DNA from: Schistocerca nitens
Lineage: Eukaryota > Arthropoda > Insecta > Orthoptera > Acrididae
Direction of reading: 5' to 3'
DNA: 64,000 bases
Assembly (NCBI RefSeq): GCF_023898315.1
Contig: NC_064614.1
Span: 1,057,728,432-1,057,792,431 of the forward strand
Each line of letters begins with the position of its first letter. Positions within the stretch are counted from its first letter, which is position 1. The notes beneath the pieces are model-generated. The model saw only the letters and a program-made list of their open reading frames with translations. It did no database searches and was not told the origin of the DNA. Below are positions 21,292-33,036 of the stretch, one piece after another. A program made the translations under genes and the position numbers.

Positions 21292-21830
21292 GCGTGGCCT
21301 TCAGCTGAGTATCAATGTCTCTTAAATTAATGTTCTTGTCCTGCCCTTAAGGCATGAGATTGTTATTCTTTATAGCGGCCTTCAGCCGAATTTTATACGA
21401 AATGTCTTAAGATACGGCCTTCTGCCTTTTAAAATTGAAACTCATCTTTCTAGGGCTTAAGCCGTTAAACTATTTGCTGATGTGCGGCCTTCAGCCGAGT
21501 TTTAATATCTCTTAAATTAAAGTTCTTGTCTTGCCCTTAAGGCATAAGACTGTTATGCTTTTGTATGGGGCCTTCAGGCGAAGTTTGCATGAAATGTTTT
21601 AAGATAAGGCCTTCTGCCCTTTGATTGAAACTCTTCTTATTGCTTAATATGCGGCCTCCAGCCAAGTTCTATTAAAATTATATTGCTAAGACCTTCAGCC
21701 TGTTTAGATTGAGGATTTAGAAAATATTTTTGGGTGAAACCTTCAGAAGAACCTTGTATTTCAATTTCTTGCTTAGGCCTTGCGTCTTGGATTTTGAGTG
21801 TGGCCTTCAGCCGATCTAAAGTTAATCAAA
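21292..21830 (+). repeat. Array of short GGC...GCC hairpins in a ~190-bp repeat
   Basis: Two diverged units (21292-21480, 21481-21655) each contain GGCCTTCAGC(C/T), CTTAAATTAA-GTTCTTGT, GCCCTTAAGGCAT and GGCCTTCTGCC in the same order. Further GCCTTCAGCC or GCCTTGCG motifs continue to 21830. Many of these are tiny inverted repeats (GGC-CTTCA-GCC, GCCCTTAAGGC). No open frame spans it. Confidence 0.7.
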
Positions 21831-21959
21831 GGAGGTCGATTAAAGTTTTGAGTGTTTTGCATCCTTGTTGTAATATTGTGCGTTGATAAATTAAGTTTAT
21901 ATGTTGAGTGCAACTGACAGCAACTTATTTTGCCCCTTTCCACAACCTAATCCGCTCTG

Positions 21960-22145
21960 GCTAAAAAAAAAATGGCTCTGAGCACTATGGGACTTAACAT
22001 CTGCGGTCATCAGTCCCCTAGAACTTAGAACTACTTAAACCTAACTAACCTAAGGACATCACACACATCCATACCCGAGGCAGGATTCGAACCTGCGACC
22101 GTAGCGGTCACGCGGTTCCAGACTGAAGCGCCTGGAACCGCACGG
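21960..22145 (-). mobile_element. tRNA-derived SINE (type A), minus strand
   Basis: Reads as the complement of the common body from AATGGCTCTGAGCACTATGG to box-B-like GGATTCGAACC and the head. Perfect 14-bp duplication CCTAATCCGCTCTG at 21946-21959 and 22146-22159. Confidence 0.93.
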
Positions 22146-22387
22146 CCTAATCCGCTCTGTTCTACTAACCCAGGCGTCTCACATTCACACACACACAGAA
22201 CGTCCAAGACAACCTTAGAAGTGGAATGTTTCCACAGCACCTTGGTTCCCATTTTGCTGACGTCAGCTGGCAACACCGTACGCCGACTTATCGGCTTGTA
22301 AAAATTTCCGGTGCGGATCTCTGAAATCCAAAGTATATGCTGACACGAAAGACAACATTCACGCCGAAATCGAGGCCATAACAAGAA

Positions 22388-22582
22388 AATTTTGGAAATT
22401 TGTGGTAAGGTCTTATGGGACCAAACTGCTAAGGCCATCGGTCCCTAAACTTAACGGACTATTTAATTTAACTTAAACTTACTTATGCTAAGGACAACAT
22501 ACCCATGCCAGAGGGAAGACTCAAACCTCCAAGACGGGCGGGGGAGGGGGAGGGGGAGGAGGGGGGCAGAGCTGCACGGGCC
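22388..22582 (-). mobile_element. SINE of the short-tail subfamily (type D), minus strand
   Basis: Complement reads a body related to type A (GACCAAACTGCTAAGGCCATCGG, CTAAGGACAACATACCCATGCC, GACTCAAACCTCC) but with TTTTGGAAATTTGTGGTAAGG at its 3' end. The head region is a G-rich run (22536-22566) that may form a quadruplex. Right limit approximate. Confidence 0.7.
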
Positions 22583-23399
22583 ACAAAACAATAGACGCCT
22601 TTCGCAAGGTTATGGCAAGTGTACGTGTTCCTGACAAAAATTGCCTAGCATACATTGGCGGGCACGGTGGCGACAACTCCGATCTGTAACTGTTGAAATA
22701 AACTCCTCGCTTTGTTTGGTTAGTTTCAGATACCATCTCCCTTTTAACAGATATCCGCGTATCGATGGATCAGCACACCGGAATGTATAAGCGGCCCTCG
22801 CTTATAATTGAAGCAGTGGTGTTCGAAGGGTGTCTGTCTTCTTTACTACCACACAAACACAGCGACTGCACCACTCGGTACCGCAGCAATTCCCTTTATC
22901 TGAAACAATAAACCAAATATCCTTCGCGTGTTCGTGACGGGCTTATAAGCTTACGCGAAACTTGATAACAGTAGTTCTTTATGCCCGGTTTGCAAATGAA
23001 TGTTCAAACGTAGATAATATGATATCTCGAATTATAAGTTCCACCATTCAAGCCGATGCCACATTATAGTCTTGCGAGGGCGTTGATTTGTGAAGTATTA
23101 TAGCGTCGTTAAGGCGTCGCTACGGTGCTAATTAAACAACTCCTACGTCGTAAATCCAGAGATGAGGTATTCTCCAAACAACGTACAGAAGACGTCGTAT
23201 TTCGATGTAAACTTACGGTTCCCTGTTAATAATGTCACTAAATCACCTTTAACTTCGGCGTTATCTCAAGAAATAATTATTTCACAGTTATACAGTAAAG
23301 TTCCATTAAATGATGTAGCAGACACATAGCATAAAAGTTATAGCTGAGTTTATTGATCTTCTGAATTATTTAACTACTGCACTGGAAAGCACACCGATC
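22583..23399. other. No recognised feature
   Basis: Unrecognised sequence between the SINE and the LINE. No frame or repeat worth calling. Confidence 0.45.
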
Positions 23400-24655
23400 T
23401 GTCATTCAGGCAGTAGGGTTTTGGAGCATATACTGTATTCAAACATTATGAATCACCTCGAAGGGAACGATCTATTGATACGTAATCAGCATGGTTTCAG
23501 AAAACATCGTTCTTGTGCAACGCAGCTATCTCTTTATTCACACGAAGTAATGGCCGCTATCGACAGGGGATCTCAAGTTGATTCCGTATTTCTAGATTTC
23601 CGGAAAGCTTTTGACACCGTTCCTCACAAGCGACTTCTAATCAAGCTGCGGGCCTATGGGGTATCGTCTCAGTTGTGCGACTGGATTCGTGATTTCCTGT
23701 CAGGAAGGTCGCAGTTCGTAGTAATAGACGGCAAATCATCGAGTAAAACTGAAGTGATATCAGGTGTTCCCCAGGGAAGCGTCCTGGAACCTCTGCTGTT
23801 CCTGGTCTATATAAATGACCTGGGTGACAATCTGAGCAGTTCTCTTAGGTTGTTCGCAGATGATGCTGTAATTTACCGTCTAGTAAAGCGATTTAGAAAA
23901 GATTGCTGTATGGTGTGGCAGGTGGCAGTTGATGCTAAATAACGAAAAGTGTGAGGTGATCCACATGAGTTCCAAAAGAAATCCGTTGGAATTCGATTAC
24001 TCGATGAATAGTACAATTCTCAAGGCTGTCAATTCAACTAAGTACCTGGGTGTTAAAATTACGAACAACTTCAGTTGGAAAGACCACATAGATAATATTG
24101 TGGGGAAGGCGAGCCAAAGGTTGCGTTTCATTGGCAGGACACTTAGAAGATGCAACAAGTCCACTAAAGAGACAGCTTACACTACACTCGTTCGTCCTCT
24201 GTTAGAATATTGCTGCGCGGTGTGGGATCCTTACCAGGTGGGATTGACGGAGGACATCGGAAGGGTGCAAAAAAGGGCAGCTCGTTTTGTATTATCACGT
24301 AGTAGGGGAGAGAGTGTGGCAGATATGATACGCGAATTGGGATGGAAGTCATTACAGCAAAGACGTTTTTCGTCGCGGCGAGATCTATTTACGAAATTTC
24401 AGTCACCAACTTTCTCTTCCGAATGCGAAAATATTTTGTTGAGCCCAACCTACATAGGTAGGAATGATCATCAAAATAAAATAAGAGAAATCAGAGCTCG
24501 AACAGAAAGGTTTAGGTGTTCGTTTTACCCGCGCGCTGTTCGGGAGTGGAATGGTAGAGAGATAGTATGATTGTGGTTCGACGAACCCTCTGCCAAGCAC
24601 TTAAATGTGAATTGCAGAGTAGTCATGTAGATGTAGAGGTAAATGTAGAATTGAA
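23400..24655 (+). mobile_element. CR1/jockey-like LINE, 5'-truncated 3' end
   Basis: Begins within the reverse-transcriptase domain and runs to the 3' UTR, which ends in an imperfect GTAGATGTAGA-type simple repeat (24626-24655). 5' truncation is the usual result of incomplete target-primed reverse transcription. No target duplication was identified. Confidence 0.85.
23421..24570 (+). pseudogene. LINE reverse transcriptase, frameshifted
   Basis: The first frame (23421-23942) has FLDFRKAFDTVPHKRL (RT motif with Asp), GVPQGSVLEPLLFLVYINDL and LRLFADDAVIY (catalytic ADD). The second frame (23929-24570) has LNNEKCEVIHMS, STKYLGVKI, then RRCNKSTKETAYTTLVRPLLEYCCAVWDP and a C-terminal EWNGREIV. A deletion with frame change near 23895-23940 separates them; the thumb-region spacing is short there. 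Apart from that lesion the RT is well preserved, so the copy is fairly young. In the family this enzyme reverse-transcribes LINE RNA at the nicked target. Confidence 0.88.
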
Positions 24656-24911
24656 GCTGTCTGTATCACCAATTCTGACATTGACTACAGCTTCCGACAA
24701 CATGGCGTACCTATGAATTCTTCATGATCGCGTGTACATGTTTCCTACTCAAGGCTATTTGTAGATTTTATGTCGGCGGTTGGTATGTTGCTGTATACTT
24801 CAATGTTCGTGACTATCACTATCACAGATCACGACGATTAAGTCCCAGAATTGCAGAAGTATCACACGACTTACTTTTCCTTCACGTATAATAACTGTTC
24901 CATTGTCTCCT

Positions 24912-25073
24912 GGCAGTATTGGCGCTCGCTGTATTGCTGTAGTTCGAGTAACGAAGATTTTTGTGAGGTAAGTGATTCATGAAAGGTATAGGTTATTGTC
25001 AGTCAGGGCCATTCTTTTGTAGGGATTATTTAAAGTCAGATTGCGTTGCGCCAAAAATACTGTGTGTCAGTTT
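24912..25073 (+). repeat. LTR fragment, same family as the solo LTR at 39960
   Basis: About 160 bp (TGTTTGAGTAACGAAGATTTTTGTGAGG-type sequence, GGGCCATTCTTTTGTAGGGA, AGATTGCGTTGCGCCAAAAATA) matches, in reverse orientation, 39985-40140. It is an isolated piece of that LTR. Confidence 0.75.
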
Positions 25074-26072
25074 GGTGATGATCAGAATAAGTAAAGAGAA
25101 AACCGTCTGAATACGTTGAGTTTTGCTCAGCTGTTTGAAAATCTAATAACGTAAGAGTTTTTCCAGCACTGACATTCTTTACATTCAAAGGGGAAGTTTC
25201 AACAGCTGCATTAACCAAGACTACATTGACGAGATAAGATCGCCGATCAGTGTGCCGGACTGGGTACTATTTCCTACTGTTTTGAACCATCAGTCGTCAA
25301 CAAAAGGGACTGGCGAGGCAATCTTGATGTCGTAGGTGCAATCTTCACGGCGTTTTGTATGTTCAAGATACTCGGAAACGATGTGTGTGGAGGGCTGTCT
25401 GCAGCCTCTGTGAACATTTATTCTTCGTTGTTATTGTGATATTCTCTTCAATTTAAGTTGCAGGAAGTTTAAATTGTTTCGTCATAATTTAAAATGCCTC
25501 TGTTACATATGTGAAGTTGAATAACAATTCTGTCAATACTCGCTTCCCTGGCTAGATGGCTAACGCCAATTAATGATTACATAAATAAAGAGTAATTCAT
25601 TTGCTGCAGTTGACCAACGGCCAGTCCCAAGTGACTTGTTTGCCACGACCTTACAGTCGCAGCTACCGAATGTGGAAAGATTCCCATCGCACAAGTAATA
25701 TCGTTGACACTTCTCGAGCCTGTTTCCATATCGGTGGACTGTCAGATTGTTATATCTTTAAGTATGTCTCCTGTAAAGCCGGAGAACACAAGATTGTATT
25801 AATAATCACATGCATAGTCACAAATAAGTGAATATTCTTGACATCAGCCACCCGCTATTGGATCTGCACGAAACTATAATATACAGAAGAAAAATAATCC
25901 TTCTCGTGCTCTTATCATTGACTTCCAGAGCAGATATGCATGTGAAACACAAACATTAGGGTCGAGATTTGGAAACGAGAACTGCAGAAGGGTGTCATTA
26001 ACAGCTCCGTTCCGTAATTACCAGCTAAGAAGGCTAGTGATCATTCTGACATTTAATCGCGAATTTACTTTG
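25074..26072. other. No recognised feature
   Basis: Unrecognised sequence; short open frames only. Confidence 0.45.
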
Positions 26073-26212
26073 ATCATCAAGTGCCTTATGAAAAATGCGC
26101 GAGTTTATTAGGGGAAACTGACGGACGGGCGAGTTACACTACCTCGCACTTGGAGTCTGACGGAAAGATTTTAGATTAACAAGGCATGCTGGCTGCTGCA
26201 TCTATATATGTG
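26073..26212 (+). repeat. Unclassified dispersed repeat, copy 1
   Basis: Shares ATCATCAAGTxCCTTATGAAAA, GxGAAACTGACGGA, GGGCGAGTTACACTACCTCGC and CTGGCTGCTGC with 43703-43825 in the same orientation. No coding capacity or ends recognised. Confidence 0.7.
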
Positions 26213-26289
26213 GAGACTGTGAAGATGGCGCAAGCAATGCATTTTGGAACAACTCAAGGCAATATGGTAGAAAATTTAAATTAGGACAA

Positions 26290-26720
26290 TGAAATCATGA
26301 CAGCAGCACTAATCGCAATCGTTTGAAGTTCCTCTTTCCGTTCAGTATACTATCAAAAGAAATAACAGATTCCAAATCAGCCTTCCTTTCTACAGAACAA
26401 CAGCGCGTGAAAAATGAGTCACCCAATAGAATAGTAGACGTACTGAGAGAAATACAAACGAAAAACGGGAAGTCAAAATGTATTGGATCAAAGGTCACTG
26501 TGAGATAAAAGGAAATGAAATTGCAGATAGTCTGGCGAAGTAGGCAATATGTGATGGCGAAGAAAACATCTTAAAGTGCCAGCAAACAACTACCTTCAGA
26601 AAAGAAGCCTGACAAGAAATTAATGGAATAAAGAACGGACGAAATCCTCGAAATCAAGAGGCGAACATTATGCTGACATAGCACCAGTAATACCAAGCAT
26701 AGAGTTCGCGCGAGATAGGG
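26290..26720 (+). mobile_element. LINE RNase H domain remnant
   Basis: One frame gives ITDSKSAFLS (the D-S-x-SA motif of RNase H) and IVDVLREIQTKNGKS. A neighbouring frame gives MYWIKGHCEIKGNEIADSLAK, the C-terminal RNase H signature with His, Asn and Asp of the active site. Together with spacing this is an RNase H domain from a jockey/R1/I-type LINE, with one frame change near 26470 and an in-frame TAG at about 26540. The rest of the element is not visible. Confidence 0.7.
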
Positions 26721-27174
26721 TGGCCAGTGCGCAATGGCCAGTTTACGACTTAAGTCCAAAGCGCTGGGAGAGTTCATTCGTTCGTTCGGAAGGGGAGGCC
26801 GACAGTGTTCGCCCCCTTTCGACTGGTCGGTGATGACCGAATCGAGGTGCACGCCCTGCAGTCTTGCTCAGACGACTTCACAGAAACTATTCGATAAAAA
26901 AAAATTCATTTTTGGGTTACTTGTAGGTTTATATAGCAGGTTCGTGATGATGTGCCTATCTTTTAAATTAATATGCACAGTCTGCAGACGTGCGGAAGTG
27001 CTGCACATATGTGCACGTGTGCGACAGCGACATCTGTTATTAGACATGTGTCCTAAATGAACGGCGGCGGCCCCACTTCCCTGTTTATGTGGTACAAGCA
27101 AGAGCACGACATACCCAGTCTCGTTTACCCCTGGTGACCGTAACCTTAACAGAGAAGTACTGTGAAAAAAGCAA
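26721..27174. other. No recognised feature; possible hAT 5' flank
   Basis: Sequence leading into the hAT element. A hAT terminal repeat probably lies here but could not be identified. Confidence 0.35.
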
Positions 27175-27418
27175 AGGACGGGAGATCTATGTTATCAGTC
27201 GTTTAAAAATGACTGGGAACTGCAATTCTTTTTTGTAGCCGTTGGCGAAAACTCACAGTGTTTACCGCCGAATAATAGGCGGCCAGCGTAAGTTTGCAAT
27301 TGAAAGACACTACAATACATATCACAAAGACGAGTGTAGTGCACTCAACAGTGAAGAACGGCAAGCAAAATTAAATGTCCTTAAGAAAATGGATGAGACA
27401 CATCAACTCGATTTTACT

Positions 27419-27520
27419 GTACGTCAAAGTAACTGATACTTCTTGAACTCTTAGTTTCTTGTGTTACATTTATGTCTATTTTACTGTACGCTGTACAGTG
27501 TACTGTTTTCAATTTTCCAG
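27419..27520 (+). other. Putative transposase intron
   Basis: GTACGT at 27419 and TTTTCAATTTTCCAG ending 27520 bound a 102-bp AT-rich stretch full of stops. Removing it joins two frames in phase 0 within hAT transposase (..HQLDFT to NDNHTKSS..). A donor at 27429 would instead give a stop. Introns occur in some hAT genes. Confidence 0.5.
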
Positions 27521-28448
27521 AATGACAACCACACTAAATCTTCACTGCGAGCAAGTTTTAAAATCGCATTAAGAATTGCACAATCTAGGAAACCCTTTTC
27601 CGAAGGGGAGTTTGTGCAAGGGTGTCTGATGCTGCAGATCTTGTGTGTCCCACGAACGTTGGCAGGTTTCAAGAAATCAGTCTATCCAAACAAACAGTGA
27701 CAAGACGTGTGAGTGCTATGGCCGGCGATGAGCACAGGCAGCTAATAAATAAGGCTAAAGACTTTGTTGCTTTCTCTGTTGCGCTCGATGAAGCAACACA
27801 TCTTACAGATAGAACCCAGGTTGTGGTATACATACGAGGTGTCGATAACGCACTTTGTGTAACAGAGGACGTTTCGGACTTAGTACCTTTGAAAGGGACT
27901 ACTACAGGTGCAGACTTACACCAAGCTGCCGAACAAGCTATTGATAGTGTCGGTATGGACTGGAATCGGTTAGTCTCAGTGACCACAGATGGAGCACCAT
28001 CAATGCAAGGCCATCAGAGAGGACTCATAGCACGGATGCGCAAAAAGTTAGGGCGCACAGACGAGACGTTGTATGGAATTCACAGCATTCTGCATCGAGA
28101 GGCGCTTTGTGCAAAATCAGTAACGTTAGCAAACGTCATGCAAATTGTTTTGCGCACTGTAAACTATCTGAAGACACATGGGCTTACGCATCGCCGGTTT
28201 CGGCGGTTCTTCGAGGAGTTAGCAGCGGAGTACGGCGACATACCTTACTATACCGAAGTACGCTGGCTCAGTCGCGGTAAAATGCTGAAAATATTTTTTG
28301 ATTTACGTTTGGTCATAATAACATTCTTACATGAGAAGGGAAAAAGTGAACCTATGTTGGAAGACCCTTGTTGGATATCAGACCTTGCATTTCTCGTGGA
28401 CATTACGTCTCACATGAACAGACTGAACTTCAGTTTGCCAGGTGAAAA

Positions 28449-28638
28449 TGGCTCTGAGCACTATGGGACTTAACGTCTGAGGTCATCAGTCCCCTAGAAC
28501 TTAGAACTAGTTAAACCTAACTAACCTAAGAACATCACACACATCCATGCCCGAGGCAGGATTCGAACCTGCAACCGTAGCAGCAGCGCGGTTCCAAACT
28601 GAAGCGCCTAGACCCGCTCGCCCACAACGGCCGGCAGA
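28449..28638 (-). mobile_element. tRNA-derived SINE (type A), minus strand
   Basis: Complement of the common body and head, inserted in the hAT transposase frame. GTGAAAAT flanks it at 28442-28449 and 28639-28646. The head ends at CGGCCGGC. Confidence 0.92.
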
Positions 28639-29420
28639 GTGAAAATAAATTAATTTCTGACATGTTGGAAAAAGTAAATGCCTTTGAAAGGAAGCTTGCG
28701 CTTTGAGAGAGCCAGCTATTGACAGAATACACTGCACATTTCCCGACTCTTGGACTGGTGCAAGAAAGTGCTAGATTTCAAGAATACATGTCAATAATTG
28801 TAAACATTGAGGAACATTTTCGAGCACGATTTGCAGATGTTACGAGTTTGTCTCCCGTCATTCGCCTCTTTGCTCGACCGTTCTCGTCGTCACTTGAAGA
28901 TGCTCCGAATGATCTGCAGATGGAAGTGACCGACCTACAGTGCAATACAAGACTGGAGGACAAGTTCTTTGCAGTGCGAAGTACAAAAGAATTCTACGAA
29001 AATTTTTCACAACAAGAATTTCCAGGCGTGCATCGAGAAGCCGCGAGAGTTATGTCCATGTTCGTGTCGACATATGTTTGTGAAAGATTTTTTTCGGTGA
29101 TGAAAATGAATAAATCATGGTTTCGATGAAGCATAAGTGATGAAAATCTTCGCAACTGCTTGCGTTTGTCAATGAGCCGTGCTTTTGTGCCCGATATCAA
29201 CTATATCATTTCTCATGACCAGTGATAAACGTGTTTGGATTTATTCCTTTCATAATTAAAAATTATTGTTTACTAATTCTGCATTATTGCCTCATTCTGC
29301 TCCATGTTACATTATTATCAGGAAAATTGGTCATTAAACCGATTGTTCCAATGTATACTTACATTTAGGGTTTTTTTAATGTGTGAAGGGCTACGTTCAG
29401 CTGAAGTCGATAAAACATAA

Positions 29421-29627
29421 CAAAAAAATGGCTCTGAGCACTATGGGACTTAACATCTGCGGTCATCAGTCCCCTAGAACTTAGAACTACTTAAACCTAA
29501 CTAACCTAAGGACAGCACACAACACCCAGCCATCACGAGGCAGAGAAAATCCCTGACCCCGCCGGGAATCGAACCCGGGAACCCGGGCGTGGGAAGCGAG
29601 AACGCTACCGCACGACCACGAGATGCG
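29421..29627 (-). mobile_element. tRNA-derived SINE (type B), minus strand
   Basis: Common body followed by the alternative head (CCGCCGGGAATCGAACCCGGG, GAACGCTACCGCACGACCACG). Perfect 10-bp duplication TAAAACATAA at 29411-29420 and 29628-29637. Confidence 0.92.
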
Positions 29628-29637
29628 TAAAACATAA

Positions 29638-31509
29638 GATTCATCTAATTGTCGGTTATTATGCAGATTTCAGACGGAACTGATGAAAGATATAGCAATA
29701 ATGGTATTGAAGTAACAATTGATCTTCGAGAGGTGTGCGGTTATCATTCTGTTCAGAGGTCAGTGAGACAGAAATTATATGGGTGTAACTGAGGGCACCG
29801 AGAATTAGTTATAGGAAACCTTGCAGTAATTTAATGTTATTTGAAATGATGAATAAGGTTCGTTGGAAGTCGCTAAGTGCTCTCTTTCTTAAATACCAGA
29901 TCAAAAACATTACGCGTATTTACGTGCCGTCGATCAAGCTGCCTTAATAAAAACCCGCGGTTGTTAACTGTATTACTTGTCTTACTGGGTTAAACTGTCA
30001 ACATAAAAGTAGACGTCTCAATGAGTAGACTGTGGCAGTATTTTAAATGTTTAATACGCGAAATACCTTCCCATGGTTGGCTTGCAAGCTGTGGAAAGAG
30101 CACTAGAATGCACAGGTACAGAGTATATCAGCAAGTGGATAAAGCGACATCTGTGCGTAGAAACATGCACTACGTGAACGCTGACGGCTGCGGCGTGCAC
30201 GCTGTGACCCGGAAGTTGCACATGTGCAGGAGCACCTCACGCGTGCAGAATTCCTGGCCGGCCCTGGATCATTTCGTTAATGTTCACAGTTGTGATATTT
30301 ACAAGGAAGTAAGACATTGCTCGAAATTCGAAAAAGTTTGCAATGAAAAGTAGATGTCACTATGATTTTGCGTTTGGTGCACATTACATAATATGTTGCT
30401 GTGTATAAAATTCAGCTAACATGATGAATTTTTCTTTAGACATGGTTAGAGGTCTCTACCTATCACTAATCTCGAGAAAACTGATCTGACGTAGCATGCT
30501 CATTAGCGATCGCGCCGAAGCAGCTATAAGTCAGGGCGAAACATTCCTCATATGTCATAATGGTTTCGAGATATCGAAATGAGATTTTGGTAAATGATAG
30601 TACACAAAGAGGAGAACATTTTGCCACATTGTTATTATGCAAAACTCAATTATCTGTCACGTTATTCCACTAACTACAGACTTTTTCGATGAATGAATGT
30701 AATTTTTAAGGGCCATCAATAGCTGGTGAAAAGAGAAATGCTATGGATTTTGTAATAACATAAGCAAAGACATCAGATATTTTTTTGTACCGAAAAGGTT
30801 TAAGGTCAAAAGAATCTGCAAATTTCTTCAGCTTGTTAAAGAAAATGGTTAAATACTTCGATTATCTATAAAACACAGTTTATATATTGTTAATTAAACA
30901 GGTTGTGTGAAAAGAAAGTTATATTGATGAGTCCTCCCCTCCACGTTTTCCTTAATTCCAGTAAAAACCACGTATCAGTAAAAGTATGTAGTTTCTCACT
31001 ACCATCTTCAAATTTAAACAGTTTATAATAAAAATATCTTGTTGCAATATGCCCCTATCTCCCCTATACAGTACTTGTGCAGTTCGCGATATTCTCAGAA
31101 CGACTTATAAGTAAATGATTTAATATTTAATTTACTTACGTCGTATTTGATACGTGTTTATAAACAGTATTTTTCGAGGTATAGGGCGGCAAAAAGGAAG
31201 AGCTTGACTTTTGAGCCTGGAGGAAGCAAACGCATCTGGCTGGAAGGCTATGGAAGAGAAAAAGAGGCGTGGACCCAGTAGGCAGCAGTAAAAGCTTTTA
31301 GCGGGGAAATTTAAGTGACGACACTCATTTGCTTTAAAAGGCCGCCGTTACCTAATTTCATTCTGAAGCGGCGTTTGACTGTTCCGCACGTAATGGCGCT
31401 GTGCCTTGCAGTGACGTAGCCAACAAATTAGAGGGCTCATTTTCTAAATCCCAGGCTCCAACCTCGCCGTCGAGGAGGAGCAGCATCGAAATGGTGAAAG
31501 TCTCAGCCG
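29638..31509. other. No recognised feature
   Basis: AT-rich, 1.9 kb. A 110-codon frame at 30021-30353 shows no motif. Nothing repeat-like recognised. Confidence 0.45.
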
Positions 31510-31517
31510 CACCAACG

Positions 31518-31838
31518 TCATATGTTTCGAGTAGTAGAAAGGATGTCGCTTCTTCCCCTTTGACAAACTAGATGTTTAATGGGAGCACTAGAAGACACTA
31601 ATGTATCTGTGGCATATATCGCGAACTTTTTATAAACAGTTTCAGGGAGATCATTAACTACGATGCTGTATGCATAAAGTCCTACATTTAGTTTTTGCTG
31701 AAAAAGACTTACAATAAATATGACGTTTCCGAGAAGAGAACATAACAATATTACAGCTGGTGACGTGCGTCTTTTGGCGGTGATACAACTCCTCGTATTT
31801 TCCAAAAAGCGATTAATATGTTGGTAACCAAAGAACAA
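31518..31838 (-). pseudogene. LINE reverse-transcriptase scrap
   Basis: A 106-codon minus-strand frame reads ...LYAYSIVVNDLPETVYKKFAIYATDTLVSS. This fits the RT block in which a conserved Leu-Tyr-x-Ile-xx-Asp-Leu-Pro is followed by FALYADDTLV. The second catalytic Asp position reads Thr (YATDT). The upstream part (RFLENTRSC..) fits the stretch before the GVPQGSVLGP motif, which is not preserved. It is a heavily decayed jockey-type fragment; the assignment rests on this one block. Confidence 0.55.
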
Positions 31839-33025
31839 GTTGGTGATGGGCTGCCTTTGGGAAACAGTTCCTCTATAGGAAGGCTTACCTATAGTTGGTC
31901 GTATTCATGGAAGTTTGTGTAAGGCATCCGTTCATGCTTTCTTGCATAAAATATGGATATCCTGGGGGCCATTTCTGAGAAGGTCATTGGCAAAGTTCGA
32001 ATGCATCCTATCACGTTATCATATTTAGAGACGCTGTCAAAACAGTCCTGTTACCCCTTCTGACGAATTAGTGGGCACATGAGCAGGCTTCGACAATAGA
32101 TGGCCCTTAATTTGTCGGGAATGACACAGGAGCGAGAATGGAAGTTTTCAGTATTTTACTGCGATTTACAAGCTGTGAAACTCTCGTTGGTCACGGTACT
32201 TGGTGCCATAATGCTTCAATAAGTACTTTACAACTTTACGGTTTTAAGTGAACTTGTTGTGCCGACTACACATTTAATTAAGGTGTTTTTTTTTTTGTTG
32301 GCCAACTACAAAAAGTCATTTGTTGCAGCATCATGAACCCTCTGCACTCACAGAGAATATATGGAACTTATTTATTATTATCTTATTTTCTATCTCGCAG
32401 AACCATGGTAATTTGGTCATAAGACAACAAAATAAAATGTTACATAAAGTGAATAATAATTAAATGGAATGAATGATAATAATACAATAACATGCTTGCA
32501 TGGTAATTTCAAGTTACTGCTAACAGATAAACACTAAAGAAGATGACGGTCATAACATATTTAGAGCCATTTAATGATTAATATTAGTTTTTTTGGAAAA
32601 GAAACTTGGAAACTCTAAATCAGGATGACTGGATCACATACTAAAATTGAGCCATCATTTTTTTAAATCATCAGTTTTTTGTTTTTTACTATTTTTGTGG
32701 TTGCCTTTTCATGTCTTTCTATCCTGTCCTATTACATTCAATATGCATGCCGATTAAATTCAATATCCGCAATGGCCTGTTTGTCTTCCCCTACTATTTT
32801 CGCTCTGTATTGCAACTATCAGTGCCAAATTAAATGTTTGTGGATGCCACAGTCGTTGCCGTGTTAACCTGTCCCCTGTACCAGTAAGAGCTTCCAATAG
32901 CGATCTTTCTTTGTCCGTACTTTCTAGTAAATTTTATTTTAGTTGTTCACTTGTCCTCTTAAGTTTCCTTCTAAACCACCAAATTTAAAATGTTTCCAAT
33001 TTGTCATTCAGAATTTTTCGTACAG
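31839..33025. other. No recognised feature
   Basis: Unrecognised, increasingly AT-rich sequence. More of the decayed LINE may lie at the left end but I could not read it. Confidence 0.4.
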
Positions 33026-33036
33026 TATACATTTCA

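Larger units (their letters stand above)
27206..29225 (+). pseudogene. hAT transposase, broken
   Basis: N-terminal KNDWELQFFFVAVGE and IERHYNTYHKDEC are the BED-finger region; the frame changes between them. After a likely intron (27419-27520) come SLRASFKIALRIAQS and KPFSEGEF. From 27622 one long frame gives TVTRRVSAMA, FVAFSVALDEATH (first acidic block), VTTDGAPSMQGHQRG (second Asp) and EVRWLSRGKML. A SINE follows, then LVQESARFQEYMS and VSTYVCERFFSVMKMNKS, the hAT dimerisation signature. Frame changes are near 27270 and 27620, and a stop follows WFR at 29127. The closest resemblance, from memory, is to ZBED5/GTF2IRD2-like hAT proteins. Confidence 0.82.
27175..29235 (+). mobile_element. hAT-type transposon (ZBED/GTF2IRD2-like), SINE-split
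   Basis: Coding remnants of a hAT transposase occupy this span in correct order: a broken BED zinc finger region, a D-rich catalytic domain and the C-terminal dimerisation domain. A SINE with target duplication interrupts it at 28449-28638. Terminal inverted repeats and the 8-bp target duplication typical of hAT were not found, so the limits are those of the coding remnants plus 3' flank. Confidence 0.8.
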
